Positions 34,601-49,224 of a stretch of 64,000 bases of DNA are shown in pieces (position 1 is the stretch's first letter; each line of letters starts with the position of its first letter). Position numbers and translations under genes: made by a program. The stretch spans positions 12,853,339 to 12,917,338 of the forward strand of contig NC_134515.1 in NCBI RefSeq assembly GCF_027942865.1. Reading direction: 5' to 3'. The notes under the pieces are model-generated. The model saw only the letters and a list, made by a program, of their open reading frames with translations. It was not told the origin of the DNA and did not search any database. Source of the DNA: Odontesthes bonariensis. Its lineage: Eukaryota > Chordata > Actinopteri > Atheriniformes > Atherinopsidae.

Positions 34601-37600
34601 ATGTTCTGTTTCCTCTGGTCCAGTAGACGAATGATGTGAGCAACTTCAGGGTCCTGGTACATGTCGAAGGCCAAGTCATCCAAGGGAGATATGGACGCAC
34701 ATTTGCTGAACGCAAAACAGGACAATAGGGCTTCAACTTCAACAAATGATGAAAATGTCATCAGCCATCACTGTCCCAAAGCTGAAATTGCCATCCTCAA
34801 ATATGATGTTTTATCTATAACTCAAAGACACTCCGTTTGCTGTTAGGGACAAGTAACAAGACCAGAATAGATCTAAATACAAGAAGTTTTAAAAAGAGGA
34901 CATAACAATTACTACCAAAACAATAATTATTTTAGTAATTCTCAACAAAGTGAGTGATTCACTTATTAGTTAGTTACCAAGGAACTCTAGTTTTCAGCGA
35001 TGAACCAGTTTGTCTTTCCTTACAGCTTTGAAACACTGGGTCAATATCAGTTAAATTGGTTAGTTGTTGTGTAATTCTTGACCAAAGAAAAAGAAAAAAA
35101 GTACTCACTAACCCCCCCTATCCTACTGTCCCTTCTAAATGGTGAGACCTTGAGGTGAAACATCCCTTGGGGGGTGATATATTAAAAAAATATATTTCGA
35201 AATGTGTTTTTTTCTTTGGACAGGCCGCCACCTGCATCGTCTTCAAATGTATGTGACCTTGAATGCCTTATTGGTTGGCTTCCAGACTAAATGGCTTTGT
35301 TGAACAGTGTTATTGTCACAAGACAAAGAAACCAGGGTTCAATGGCCTTGTCTCACCCCATGAAAGTTGTGTCCAAGGCAGCTTCCTGCTGGGTACTGTT
35401 GAGGTAGTGTTCGATCAGCTGCTCTCTGCTTGGCTGGGGGTAAACAGATGGACAAATTACACACGTGTATATACTGTATACTCTTGTAATACTGTGCTAC
35501 GTAAGACCAGCACTACAAAGGCATTTAACACGATCAATGACAAACGTCCTCACAGAGCAAGTGAACCACTTCTACTTTGCAAGTAATGAGTTGGAAGTAT
35601 TACAAGAACTGTACACCATTAACAAAACTGTGTTAATAACAGAAAAGGGTACCTATAAAAAAGAGTTGACTGGTAGTTTTGCCTTATAAGCACATTAGCA
35701 TGTCACACCAACAAAGTGCACTTCTTTAACTACTTTTTAAAAGGCTGGTTCTCCCAAATTTGAAAGGAACAAAAACCCACGTGAGAGTAAATCTAGCCAT
35801 GCTGATACTTTGGGTTGTTTGTCCAAAACAAATGAACTGAATTCATAGAAATATGCAACAAAAACAAACAATGACACATATTCTAAGAAACTATGTAGAC
35901 TGGCGTTCCTTGAGACCTGCATTGAACCAGTATGTAGTGAACAAAAGCAAAAGCCCCCATGGAAAGTGGTGTTCTATGCATTTTTTAGAGAGCATTCACA
36001 GCAGAGTTCACAGATAAACACAACGCTATGCAATAGTCTACTGTAAACACCAATGTTAAGTATGTAAACAAGAAATGGATGAACCACTAAGTTTTACCAG
36101 CAGTTGATTTATCAGCTACAAACTAGACAAAAAAGAAAGGATTAAATTTCTTAAAGATAGTAAAAAGTTGAAAGAGTGCCAGTCAGTCAAGCACATTTTA
36201 AATGAAAAAGTGGTAGAGTCACATGATACTTTAAACTTATACAAAGTAATAGGTATACGGAGTAAAGAACATACGATACTTCACAAAAGCAGAAGTGTAA
36301 AAATAGTATGAATGATAACAGAGTTAAGTGTAGCTCTTTTTGTGATAAGAATGCAGGGACATGTTGAGTCACTGATATGGTCAAAGCTTTTCCTAAAATC
36401 TTTTCTAGTCTTCTTGCTTTTCTTCATATGACCAGCCAAAATGTGCTGTGATACAACACAAGAAGCAATAAAGTAACTGCAAATATGAAAGTCACATCAA
36501 AAGGACAAATCAGGCAATTTACTTTGATATCACTGGTTGAACAGCAACTGAAAGAGGGAAGTGTGAGGCTTTTATACGGGGAGAGGGTTTGTTCATAATT
36601 TGGGTAAAACAATTCTTTAAAGCAGAAAATAATCTATGTTTCTCTCTGTAGTGTCCCTCTACAGGGCAAACTCAACTTCCACCCACAGAGCAGATACAGG
36701 AGAACAAGATCTAGCCGCCCCTCCAGGCAAGATCATTGCTGTGATGGAGGTGGTCAGAGTCGGATTAGTGGAGCAACAATGACCAGCCTGTTCACTGGAA
36801 TCTGTGCAAACGTGTGTCCATGTCTTTCCATGTCTTTCTGTGTGTGTGCGTTTGTATGTGTGTGTGTTTTAAGGTGCTCTCACTCATCCAGAAGCCGTCC
36901 ATCTGCAGGACTATCTGATTACACCGAATAACTAAAGGCCTCCTGTTTGATTATATAGTTCCCTCCCATTGTGTCTCATTACCACATGCCTGATACACAC
37001 ACACATAATAAATATATATATATACACATATATACATGTATGCTTACATAGACTGCTTGCATCAGTGAATAGAGTATATCCTCACCATATATTTATGTAA
37101 TACAATGACGAGCTTAAAAAAAGAAAGAAGAAATCGTCTAAGAACAGAGTTTATCATGTTATGAGGGATGAATGGAAGATATAAAGTATGGGGGAAGCTT
37201 ATTAATCATAAACCCATGTGCATGAAATAAAATGAAATGTGAGTCAATGTATCGTCAAACATCAATTAACCCTGTTTTTAGTGAGTGATGAGCGAGCAAT
37301 GTTAGCACAACACCACCACCTTCTGCTTTGCAGAAGTAAATTCAGCTATGGGTGACACGTTCTCACTTACTATCGTGTTAAAAGCATTGCCATCCACAGA
37401 ATCTCCCAGGACATTAATGGCAACCAAAGCAACCTGAAATCACAAACACACGTTGATGATTACGAGATTCAATGAAACAAAACTGTATGAGAAAATCTTT
37501 GGGAAATAAAGCAATGCGTGTGGATAAATGGGTTAGTGCTCGGAAGTGTAGGGTGGCTCGATCGGTTTCCATGTGAGGGAGCAAAGCAGGAGACATTTCA

Positions 37601-40153
37601 TTGTTGACCAATCCCATGAAATGAAAAGCCAAGTATGAAAAAAGACAAAAAAAAGTCAGCTTATGATATAACTTATAATTTCAGCACTTTGAATAAAAAT
37701 GTAAATTAAGCCTTAAAAATGTAAGAGTATAATTGGCAACATTATAATACTTATAATACACGCCACTTAACTACCTGCAGACCACATACTTCCTCTGATA
37801 TTACCCTAAAATGTTTTCCTATATAATCTAGTTGCCAGTCACATTCATGGTAGTTATTAAAATAGTCTTGTGTCTAAGTGTGACTGTGATGGGGTTGCTG
37901 TTCCCTGAGAGTGGGTGCTCTGCCCTCTGTTGTTACTGGATATCTGGATAATGATTGGTTAACTGTTGCTCCTACTGTAACAGTCCCATGTAACACAAAT
38001 ACAGTGTTCAAAAACTGGAAGAAATTACAAAAAAAAGCAGCCTATTAAACCCATTAAGACTTGATGCGACACATGTTTAGATGTTAACACTTCTATATGA
38101 CGGACACTTTCCGCAGAGAGGACAGTATCTAGAGGTTCTGTAGAAGGTAAAAGTTTAAGCACTATAACACATTATAATTAGACTTTGCTGTTTATTTTTC
38201 AATTAATTCAACTGAATTAGCTTCAAAGTTGACCAAAGTACTTTTTATCAAAATACAAGAACTTATAAACCTGATCAGTCCCAATGTAAAGCAGTAAGTG
38301 ACTCTCCAGGAGGGAGGACAAATACGGAGCATTACTAACGTCTGACAGAATACCTGATTGTAGTGATTGTAACGGTTGACGTGGTTCTTGTGGAGGGTTA
38401 TTCTCAGATACACCCCAACGGCATCTACATGGACGGACTTCAGCTCCCGAGCTTTGAAACCTGTCTTTTCATTGTCCGACAAAGACACATACCTGTGGTG
38501 AGAGTGCGGGGTTGTTAACTTAGGTCATCGGCTGTGCTGTGAGATTCAAATAACTGAGATGTTTAAGATGAATATCAGTCAATGCATTTCAGTTTGGTTA
38601 TTACACCCAAAGGTTGAGCTGTATGACTGAACCCAATCATCCTGGCGAATTGAATTGTTTTTCTTCAAGTCTGCCTCGCTGATTCTAACTTCCTGTCTTT
38701 CAAAGAACTACAACTTCACAAACTGTTGTGTAAACTTTTTTTCAAAGAAAAAAACACACTGATAGTTAAATGAGTCCAAACTGCACCAGGATGTTGCAGT
38801 ATATCCAACTTTATCAAACATGTTTTACTTTCCAAAAATAAATGAATAGAAAATGAAAGATATATAACTGCAAAAAAAACTAGATGCAAGAAATAACTGC
38901 AGATACCAATGACAAAATAAAAGGCTCGCTCAACGCATTAGCTAGCTTTAGTTTTAGCTGCTTTGCAAGGCCTCTTTAAACTGGGCACGGCCAAAGGTTG
39001 TTGGTTCAAAGATTTATCATGATTGTCCCTTCGCAGCTTATTTAGGCCTGACAGGTATCAAAGCAAGCTTTATGCCCCCTGCACTTCTAATGACCAACTT
39101 CCATTTCTCCGACATGGTGCCATATGTGGGAATGTGGCTGTGATGCTACGGTATGAGCTATGGTGCAGCTCCAGCACCTTATTTGATTGGCTCAGGATCT
39201 AATACATCTGCCACTGCCGTTGACTGGTCATGGCTAATTAACCTGAAAACCAGCTAAATCCATTCACCAGCCAATGATACAGTACCAGTACCGGTTCATA
39301 CGTTATGTTAATTGGAAGTGAACAGTACCTCTGGATCCCATTAATATCCTTTTGATATAATCTGCTTCACTATAATTGAAGACTCCTACAGTATATTTTA
39401 CATGATAATGCCACAACTTAGCAGCTCTAATCAGTTGACAACACTTAAAAATTACATTTGTTTCTAGTTGCACGTTATAACACGTTGGTATTCTACACAA
39501 AAAGATATCAAATATAAGATCTCACCCAAGTCTCCGAAGCTGCCCGGGAAACCCTGGAGGGCTGGTTTCAGGGAGGCTGTCTCCAATATGGAATTCAACC
39601 TTGGCTGGGATCAGGTACTGGTGAGCCAGAAGCTGCAGCTTCCTTATCCTACATCTCTCCACCAGCTGGAGAGTGACGTGCTGAGGATACGAGCAGAGCC
39701 TGCAGAGAATTTGATTCACAGAAACTCGAGTTGTTTAAGAGAAAAGGGCAAATAATGACACATCAAGTGTACAGTAGACATATTCTTAAGCTATTACTGT
39801 TTACGGTAAGGGGAAAATGAGGAATAACCAGTAGAATCTGAGGTATGATTTTTTTTTCTGAAGTACATGCTGATAACAGTGTTGGAAATGTTTGTATGTC
39901 TCCGTTTTACACTGTATTTCTAAAAATGATTAAAGTATCATACTGTAGGTGTAGATGTGGTAGAAATATGTCAGCGTTTATCATCATAAACCAGCAGGAA
40001 GTCCATGAAGCGTTTGAAAACAAAGCATCGTCTTAGTTACCTGCTGGACCTCCAGCCGTTGACCGTGGGTGCATGGACCGCGAGCTCCTTGGCACTGAAG
40101 TTGTCTTCATGACTTGAAGAGCTGACCACAGTAAATCCTATCTTCCTGGGCAT
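10470..40153 (-). CDS. cep104: centrosomal protein of 104 kDa (CEP104), complete, 21 coding exons
   Basis: CEP104 binds tubulin and EB proteins at the tips of growing cilia and on centrioles; human loss causes Joubert syndrome. Coding exons in transcript order: 40041-40153, 39526-39699, 38354-38492, 37371-37433, 35357-35433, 34537-34705, 29809-29964, 29394-29621, 28092-28307, 27143-27310, 26201-26374, 21687-21863, 17838-18038, 16970-17062, 16622-16709, 14844-14916, 14539-14647, 14284-14422, 12757-12824, 11434-11521, 10470-10633. They total 2877 nt, 958 aa (human 925), with all phases closing. In order: N-terminal jelly-roll domain (MPRKIGFTVVSSS…), a coiled-coil (YDLAKKKKELMEDYRK), the TOG domain (exons 10-13), a second coiled-coil (LQEQLAVLKEI), zinc-finger repeats (CIFCGKKDESF, CPLCHSNF) and a C-terminal SxIP motif (SRIP, residues 941-944). 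Exon 13 uses a GC donor (GCAAGT). The first coding exon is preceded by a non-coding exon near 42168. Confidence 0.97.
11776..12112. repeat. diverged dispersed repeat (AAAAGTTG-type, hAT-like family suspected)
   Basis: The stretch opens with ACAACCCCAAAAATCGCAAA and AAAGTTGACAAGG, which resembles a teleost non-autonomous repeat beginning ACAACCCCAATTCCAAAAAA. Long internal complementarity is not obvious. A related relic lies at about 28429-28620. It sits in the cep104 intron between coding exons 19 and 20. The family assignment is from memory and is tentative. Confidence 0.4.
15781..15870 (-). other. orphan exon candidate, 30 codons, inside a cep104 intron
   Basis: On the minus strand an ATG at 15868-15870 opens a 30-codon frame that ends at a good donor (AAG/GTAAAC). 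It includes the Cys-rich segment LWCLCNSCLSTLTEELSLLH. It lies in the intron between cep104 coding exons 15 and 16. A promoter-like motif lies about 190 bases upstream. Its phase (0) does not join in frame to the next cep104 exon. I do not recognise the peptide; the CxxC spacing hints at a zinc-binding N terminus. It may be an alternative first exon, a nested gene, or a relic. Confidence 0.3.
16053..16071. promoter_or_regulatory. ZNF143/SBF-like promoter motif
   Basis: The sequence ACTACCCACAATGCATTGC closely resembles the ZNF143 (Staf) binding element, which is normally found at core promoters of constitutive genes. Here it is inside the cep104 body, upstream of the orphan exon at 15781-15870 on the minus strand, so it may mark an internal promoter. 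Confidence 0.4.
19123..19174. repeat. perfect 21-bp hairpin with 10-base loop
   Basis: The left arm (19123-19143) starts CTGAGGTATAGACATCC and is matched without mismatch by the right arm (19154-19174). The loop contains the palindrome GTGTATACAC overlapping the stem end. It lies in the cep104 intron between coding exons 12 and 13. It could be a foldback element end or a hairpin transcript precursor. No homology to a known microRNA is claimed. Confidence 0.75.
20187..20330. repeat. perfect 36-bp inverted repeat (foldback element)
   Basis: The arms are 20187-20222 and 20295-20330 and are exact reverse complements over 36 bases (left arm begins AAGATGAGGGTTGATCTACT). The 72-base AT-rich spacer has no open frame. 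Perfect arms imply a recent origin or active homogenisation. It sits in the same cep104 intron as the hairpin at 19123 and the MITE at 20686. It is probably a palindromic MITE or foldback element. Confidence 0.85.
20686..21080. mobile_element. MITE with TTTAAAGCTGC terminal inverted repeats
   Basis: The left end reads TTTAAAGCTGCCGTCGGCAA. The reverse complement of the right end reads TTTAAAGCTGCAGTCGGCAG, so the two terminal inverted repeats differ at two of 20 positions. The roughly 395-bp interior has no transposase frame, so this is a non-autonomous DNA transposon relic. Related elements starting with this motif are common in teleost genomes. It lies in a cep104 intron. Confidence 0.75.
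22568..22601. repeat. (AT)n microsatellite
   Basis: About 17 AT repeats lie immediately left of a dispersed repeat in the cep104 intron between coding exons 11 and 12. Confidence 0.9.
22603..22685. repeat. dispersed repeat with GATTAATC motif
   Basis: The stretch begins TTAGGGCTGGGCAACAATTA and contains ATTAATCACGATTAATCGCA, a combination that recurs in teleost genomes. The parent element is not clear to me. It adjoins the AT microsatellite. Confidence 0.5.
23163..23363 (+). mobile_element. tRNA-derived SINE
   Basis: RNA polymerase III promoter boxes are recognisable: an A box around TGGCGTAGTGGG at 23174 and a B box GGTTCGAGTTCC at 23235-23246, spaced as in a tRNA head. A tRNA-unrelated body rich in CCCCCTCTCTC and CTGTCTTTCTG follows, ending in AAAGGCACAAAAGCCCCC and a homopolymer. 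This is the structure of a widespread teleost SINE. It sits in a cep104 intron. Confidence 0.8.
25097..25124. repeat. short tandem repeat (AAACTCAAACTC)
   Basis: Two to three copies of a 14-base unit lie in a cep104 intron. No function is inferred. Confidence 0.6.
27656..28030 (-). mobile_element. dispersed retroposon 3' region (L2/CR1-like LINE tail or SINE) with CATC-type repeats
   Basis: A (CATC)n run at the left edge (CATCCATCCATCC) is followed by GGGGGGCTGGAGCCTATCCC, GGCGAGAGGCAGGGTACACC, GGGGAGAACATGCAAACTCC and a tRNA-like end (ACCAGCACACCACCGTGC). This arrangement recurs widely in teleost genomes and ends in CATC repeats, as L2-type LINE tails do. There is no reverse transcriptase frame. 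The element lies in the cep104 intron between coding exons 9 and 10. A second, shorter copy lies at 59419-59572. Confidence 0.65.
28429..28625. repeat. dispersed non-autonomous repeat (CAATGATTTGCAAATC type)
   Basis: Motifs AAAAAAGTTAGGATGCTGAG, AATGCAATGATTTGCAAATC and TTATTTACATTTTACACAGC are characteristic of a common teleost non-autonomous DNA repeat. The inward-facing ends share AAAAGTT/AACTTTT-like sequence. It lies in the cep104 intron between coding exons 8 and 9. The similar relic at 11776 may belong to the same family. Confidence 0.5.
30694..30745. repeat. short repeat fragment (TTACATTTACATGTAGTCAT type)
   Basis: The phrase ACATGTAGTCATTTAGCAG closely matches a motif repeated in many teleost genomes. 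Only a fragment is present, in a cep104 intron. Confidence 0.4.
31808..32045. repeat. minisatellite inside LTR element, first internal region
   Basis: Units related to GGTCAGGCCCTGTGGCCTCG alternate with GGTCAGGCTCGT, followed by about three units of a 30-base repeat containing TCTCTGGACACTGTGGCTG. The same units occur in the second internal region with different copy number. Confidence 0.8.
33331..33735. repeat. minisatellite inside LTR element, second internal region
   Basis: This holds the same two unit types as the copy at 31808: GGTCAGGCTCGT / GGTCAGGCCCTGTGGCCT units, then at least six units of a 24-base repeat containing TCTCTGGACACTGTGGCTG. The 24-base unit length keeps one reading frame open on each strand, which explains the long overlapping open frames here. 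Confidence 0.8.
36995..37040. repeat. CA/AT microsatellite
   Basis: ACACACACAC followed by TATATATATA and related alternating sequence lies in the cep104 intron between coding exons 4 and 5. An imperfect GT run lies nearby at about 36839-36872. Confidence 0.7.
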
Positions 40154-41953
40154 TCCTCTGATCGACACTTATAAAAAACAAATCCTTTTAAATCATTATC
40201 TAACAACTGAAAACACAAAGAATTTCTAAGAGTACAGATGAATTACAGAACTGTCCAAACTGTGTTTAGGACCACCTGCATCTGGAACCACTCTCCTGCT
40301 AATGACTGACAGATAAACTGCAGTTTTCTATTAGATGCTTATTCACACCGAGGAATTACATCATCTTTATGTTTGAGTATCAGAGCTCTTTAGGCAACAG
40401 GCTTTTTTTCTTTATTGATAAAATTGTCCCAGAAAGCAACGTTACATTTAATTCTAAATTCTTCCTCTATAAGTAAAGATATTGCTCATTAAGTTTGCAA
40501 ATTGGTCCTGAAAAATTTTAAATATCCTGGAGGGCTGTCACAGTACTTTGTCCATCCCAAACCAACCAGAGGTAATTCTGAACATCTATTAACAGCCTAA
40601 AGTTGATCCAATAAATCAAGAGTAGTTTCATCTCTATTATCTCAGCGCTCATGTCATGGATTGGGAAAGAAAACCAAAAGAAACACAAACATGTTTACAT
40701 TCCCACATCGTTCAAATAGTTCTACACTTTTTAAATCAATTCAACAAGTTTGGTTTTTCCTTCTAAATCTCACCGATCCCAAATTTTTCACTGGATCAGG
40801 ATCAAAACTTCTACTGAATGTCCATGAGGCCTTAATATAAACTGCAACTCAACAGCTGTTAAGTAATATTTCAAGTTCCCTCTGACTATTTTCTTTTGTT
40901 TTGGAAATACATATTGATTCTGTGTAGCATTAATATAGCTTCATCTCTAGAAATAATTTGGTCCCGACTTATATACAGCTACTCATATAGACCTGTGAAA
41001 TCTAATGCAACAATAACAACACATCCAAAAACTGTACTTTCATTTAGCTTTAAATATGACGTTTTTAAGCTGTAAAAATAAGATGATGATTCTGTTCCAT
41101 TTCTTGTGAGATCCATCTTATCAACGTATAAAAGTGAGGCAAAATGTTGGGAAAATTTCAAATGTTTTACATTCCAAAACACATCACCGCAAACTATAAT
41201 CTTAGTTATGAATATCAAGTATATATTAATCAGCTGCAATACTTAATAAAGTGTCTGAACACGAAGAAACAACCCAGAGAAAGAAAATCAAACCGAACCG
41301 AAAAGTATGAAAAAACATATATTTACGAAAAGATAGGATGTCTTTTTGTCTTTTAGGCCACGTGACTAATTGTTCTGCTACATAACATTCAGTAACTGTA
41401 TTATTGCAAACGATCATTTAGGGTTTTAAGGATGTTCAGCAAAAATTTCAACACATCTAGTGCAAAGTAGGTGACTGGTTAAGCTTGACAAAGAATCAGG
41501 AAAAAGGCTGAAAATGAGCTCTGACACTTGAAAAATACCCAGGTAAAAGATTACTTGCACTGCATTTATTTGTTCGTATCTTTGCTTATTGAACTCGTTA
41601 ATTTGAGAAGATTTACAAGGTCCCATGAACCTAATGAGTTTTTGTGGAATAACTCGACACTAAATCTGAGCAAACTGTGCTGGACAGTAAACTCGTCGGT
41701 CTGAAAATAAGCACGTATTGACCATTTTGATGCTATAATAACGTGTAGCGTGAGGGTGTAAGTAAGTTTGAGAGATGCAAGAAGCTTAGGTGTTCATTTG
41801 AGAAATGTAAGTTGTACCGGGAAATTGTTAAACTGGCTGTTTGACGTGCGGTTCTGTTGAAAGATACGACTTAAACTGGACACTGCAAAACACAGCCAGA
41901 GGACAGAGGACCCCTTTTTGCTGACTCGAGTGTGCGCTAATGTGGCAGCAGGA

Positions 41954-41968
41954 GGGGGGGGGGGGGGC
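41954..41968. repeat. poly-G run
   Basis: A homopolymer G tract lies in the first cep104 intron, between the non-coding exon and the first coding exon. Confidence 0.8.
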
Positions 41969-42167
41969 ATTAGCTAACCGTTAATAACTATTCGATCAGG
42001 CATACGTAGCTAACCTGACGTAGTCCAGCAGTACCTGGGTTGTAAAGGGAAACTGACCGACTATAATTCTACACATGATAACTACAACTCTGTACGTCCT
42101 ACCGTTCGTAAATGGACAGCTTGGAGTACACAGACAGCTACTTGCACGCTTTTCACAGACATCTCAC

Positions 42168-42754
42168 CAGGAACATTAACGTGTCGCTGACAGCTTGTAG
42201 TTCCATCTCATCTCCATAACCACGGCTGACAACAGCCACTCTACACATGCGCAGTCGTAACACCGTTGGTGAGCCTCAGTGGATTGTTGTCTATGTAGTT
42301 TTTTTCTTTTTTTTTTTTTTTCTAAATAAATGCGGTTTAAAAAAAAAAACACTAACGAAGTAGAGCTAATAATTTACTACACACATTTCCCTACGATTAT
42401 AAAAACCGGAAACATTTTGTTAAGCTTTTTTATATATATTTATAGATACTTCCTGATCTTGGGTTGGAGCACCGGATAAAGTTTCATGTCAAATCTTCAA
42501 AATAAATGCATTACGCGTAGCTACATGAACTCAAAATGATACTGCACACTCTCACTAAAAACTCACCTCATTTAAATATGATGAGCTACATTTGGATAAT
42601 TGGTTACAACAGTGGGGTGGATAAGTATTAGTTTTCTTCCCCCCAAAAAAACAAATAGTTAAAAAAAAATTAACTTATTTTGAAAACTTTCAACGGAATC
42701 AGTGTGATTCATTAGCTGCGCGTGCTTTAAGCGATTTCACTGTGTGGCGACAGC
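42168..42754. promoter_or_regulatory. divergent promoter region of cep104 and lrrc47
   Basis: The cep104 first (non-coding) exon probably ends at 42168 on the minus strand (CCTG/GTGAGA donor), and lrrc47 starts at 42755 on the plus strand. The intervening DNA carries an NRF1-like ACATGCGCAG at about 42245. The cep104 leader contains a short upstream open frame of 13 codons starting MEMRWNYK. The rest of the interval is AT-rich and shows no TATA box in a convincing position. Confidence 0.5.
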
Positions 42755-46051
<3,297 letters not shown>

Positions 46052-46814
46052 CAATGATTTGGATTCTAATTATATCTATTCACAAGCAACATAAGGTCAT
46101 TTTAATAGGTTACCCATTTGGATATTAAGTTCTGATGAGATATTGTTTTCCTTGTGATTTTGATTACTGTACAGCTTTTTAAAATCACGTCTGGTAATCC
46201 TTTAATAAATCATTTTGCCACTTCCTGGGAGCTTGCTACACATCAAATACGGTCACATTTCTAAGTTGAAAGCCATTGGTCAGTTTATAAAGATTGGCAG
46301 TAACAGACTTTAGCTTGATCTTGTAATCCTTTTAAAGTATTTAAAGGTTTCTCTGACAAATTAAATTCCAGCTTTGCTGTTTCCCTTTAAACACGCACTA
46401 ATGATGTCCAAGAGGGGCTTAATAAACCTGACTTCTGATGGAATTTGTTGCATTTGTCTGTCAGCTTTTTTCTTTTTATTACCTGGAACGCAGATAAGAA
46501 GCGGAACTGAACTAGGGTTTGGAAAGAACTGGACCCAATAAGTTTAATGCAACAGATAACATTTATTATTTAAGCGGTATTTTGATCTACAATTTATATG
46601 TAGAAAGACTTCAGTAATCTCTTAATGTTAAGCCACCTGCAGATGGAATTGGTATTGTCAACGTCTATAAAAAAAAAAAGGTCATTCTGCCTGTAACAGT
46701 AAAACTTTGGCATGATGTGAGTCTGAGTACTTATTAGTACTTTTGCCAACATTGCAATGGAACAATTGCTTAATTCAGTGCATGTTTGTCATCTCAGTGT
46801 GCTTCCAGAGACTG
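46052..46814. other. lrrc47 3' UTR and spacer before first lectin gene
   Basis: No coding sequence is seen. Two AATAAA signals on the plus strand fit lrrc47 3' end formation. On the minus strand an AATAAA near 46562 could end the lectin transcript. Confidence 0.6.
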
Positions 46815-49224
46815 CTATGGAACAAGTCCAGGATCTGCAAAAGAGTCAGAAATATTCAATTCAGACAGGTGTTTCTGGTTTTGTTGCAGATGTGTGCTAG
46901 CAACATGAAACAAACACACGTTGCATAGGCTTTTAAATAACTTACATTCACAGACATAGGCCACCTCCAGGTACTTGAATGTGCCAGCACAGGGGTCTCC
47001 AAACACGGAGTTTCGAGCTCTGATGATGCACCTGTTTTTCCCATTACAGCTGTGAATGCAGAATGAGAGAAGACAGGCTTCAGTGCACCTTGCTGCACAC
47101 GAACTGTGTCATTTAAAGCGAACTTGTGTCTGGAATTTGGCCTTTTTAGAAGATGTTCATCCACCATATTTAAAATGTATTTTTCCTTTTCGACTAACTG
47201 AGTAAAACCCTGATAAAATCTTTCTGCTTTTATCCACCCGTATCAATTGGAAATGGTCCCTCACCGTTCAGCAACTCTTCTTGTGGGGTTTGAGCAGTAC
47301 ACATTCTCAGTCTGAGAGGCGGGCCGCTTGTAAGAGCACGTGGTCTGGTCGTAGCGTCCATAGTCGGCACCATAGACAAATATAACCTGCCCTTCATCTG
47401 ATAAAGAGGAAGAACATGCAATTATGCTCATATCTGTCACACTGCTCGATCTTAAACATAAAAATGAAAATATGTAGTCTTACCACACTGCAAATGTGCA
47501 ATGGAGTGCTCACACGTAACGAGGTGAACTGTCAAAGTACAGAACATGAAAAACATTAGACATCTTACAATCAAGCTGATGTGCAGTTAGAATAGAATTG
47601 AAAAATACTTTATTCATCCCCCAATGGGGGAAATTCATGCTTATGCTTCACTATTAGTTTCAGTCAAACATCCCTGACTTGACACTGACTTGCTGGTAAG
47701 CAGGTGTAGTTGGTGTCCAGATACTTGAAGATGCCTCTGCAGGGATCGGAGGTGTGAACGACAGTTGTCCTGATCTCACACACCTTCTTGCCATCACACC
47801 TGTTTCATTGACAGTAACAGTATGTAAGTGCTTCACACAAAGGCACAATCAAAGCTAAAAAGCTTATTATGCATGAAAAAAAACAATATACATGTTTAAA
47901 TACAATACTTTATTCTTATAATGTTTCTTTCTTTATATCAATGTGCACTTTTTTTTGGGTTGGAAATTTCCCTTTCCTGACTAACCATAAAAAGACTGAC
48001 TTTGGTCCCCAGATGATCAGTTAATAACCAGTTCATCTTTATGTGCCAAAAGTGGAACAGCTTTAGCTTAGGTGAAGATGCTAATTGAAATGATGACATA
48101 ACATTTATTTTTCATAGTATTTTGAACTTTTAACACAATGAAAAGTTATGACCTATAAAACCTTGTATGTAAATGTTATGCTCCTGTAAGTTGGATCATA
48201 TGTCCTTGTCTATGATAAACAAATAAGAAAAACAGAAAAGAAGGAGCATTCAATTAAAGCTTACAGTTGTGTGATGTCTCCAGCTAAGGTATTATGGACA
48301 ACAGCGAGAAGAGAGAATTAACTGAGGTCTTGATCTAGTGTAAAAACCTTTACTGTTTGGACATGAACTCTACCACTTCATCTTTGCTTCATTGCATTTC
48401 CCCGGTGTCTGACTGTGTCTGATATGTTGAACTGTGCTTCCCTGAATTATGAAGTTACCACATCTGTGGTTACTCCTTTCTTCGTAACATTGCAACGTTG
48501 GCCCTTCTCAAAAGACTCGCAGCCATCAGTGAGTACTGTTACTGTAAATACACATTGTACCTGTTTTTGATGACATCCACAGTGCCTTCTTGAGAGCACC
48601 TAGTATTGTCAAGCTGTTGCTGAGTGATGCCTTCACTGCAGGTCTCACGGTCTGCACGACCATACAGAGCTGACTGCACGCTGATTACTCCGGTATCTGG
48701 TATCACAGCAAGGGAAAAAGTAAGGAACAAGAGGAAAAGCTTATAGCATATATCAAATGTTTCTGAAAAAACAAGAATGAGAGCTGAACAATAGCACCTG
48801 AGGTCTTCTATTTAGGTCTTAAATCTTAAATGTATCATCCAGTGTAGACACATAGATTTGGAAATTTCACTTACCACAGCTCAAACGATGGACATTGAAG
48901 TTGTCATCACAGCTTATGACTCTCTCCGTTGAAGCAACTGAAATAACAAATATCAAAGTATAAGTTGGAGGCTGTTTGAGCTGCATGTAGAGAATACGTT
49001 CAAGCATTCTGGCACTCCAGCGTTTACCTGATGCCATGAGCAAACAAGCTGTTGCAAGCACTGGAAAAAAGGTAAAAAATCACTGTTAAAATTTTTTTTT
49101 TAGTATGCCATAAAACTACTATCAACAACTTACACAAATATTGAGAGAAATATCCGTATACTGCATAACATGAACTATTGTATATGTACTCACACAGTCC
49201 GATGCTGAGTCTGAAGTGCAACAT
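46815..49224 (-). CDS. L-rhamnose-binding lectin, two SUEL domains (copy 1)
   Basis: This is a secreted innate-immune lectin of the SUEL (galactose-binding lectin) family, found in fish eggs, skin and mucus, where it binds rhamnose and galactose on microbes. Nine exons: 49194-49224, 49028-49060, 48875-48937, 48561-48696, 47690-47799, 47484-47528, 47265-47397, 46946-47049, 46815-46834. They total 675 nt, 224 aa. A signal peptide ([18 protein letters not shown]) is followed by two carbohydrate-recognition domains with the family signatures: ALYGR, SDPC and KYL in domain 1, and ADYGR, GDPC and KYL in domain 2. Eight or so cysteines per domain fit the fold. The last exon has only six codons with the stop (YPGLVP). 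Its acceptor and phase match the equivalent exon in the neighbour copy. It is a tandem duplicate of the gene at 52051-53856, in the same orientation. Confidence 0.93.
47588..47635 (-). repeat. retroposon tail fragment (GAATTTCCCCCATTGGGGGA)
   Basis: On the minus strand this reads GAATTTCCCCCATTGGGGGA followed by TGAATAAAGTATTTTTC. This is a recurrent teleost retroposon 3' tail. It lies in the intron between exons 5 and 6 of lectin copy 1. A second copy, with a microsatellite, lies at 49905-50005. Confidence 0.55.

Noticed and set aside
34138-34761. 207-codon minus-strand frame spanning cep104 exon 6
   Set aside because: It is exon 6 plus read-through into the intron and the adjoining LTR; only 34537-34705 is coding.
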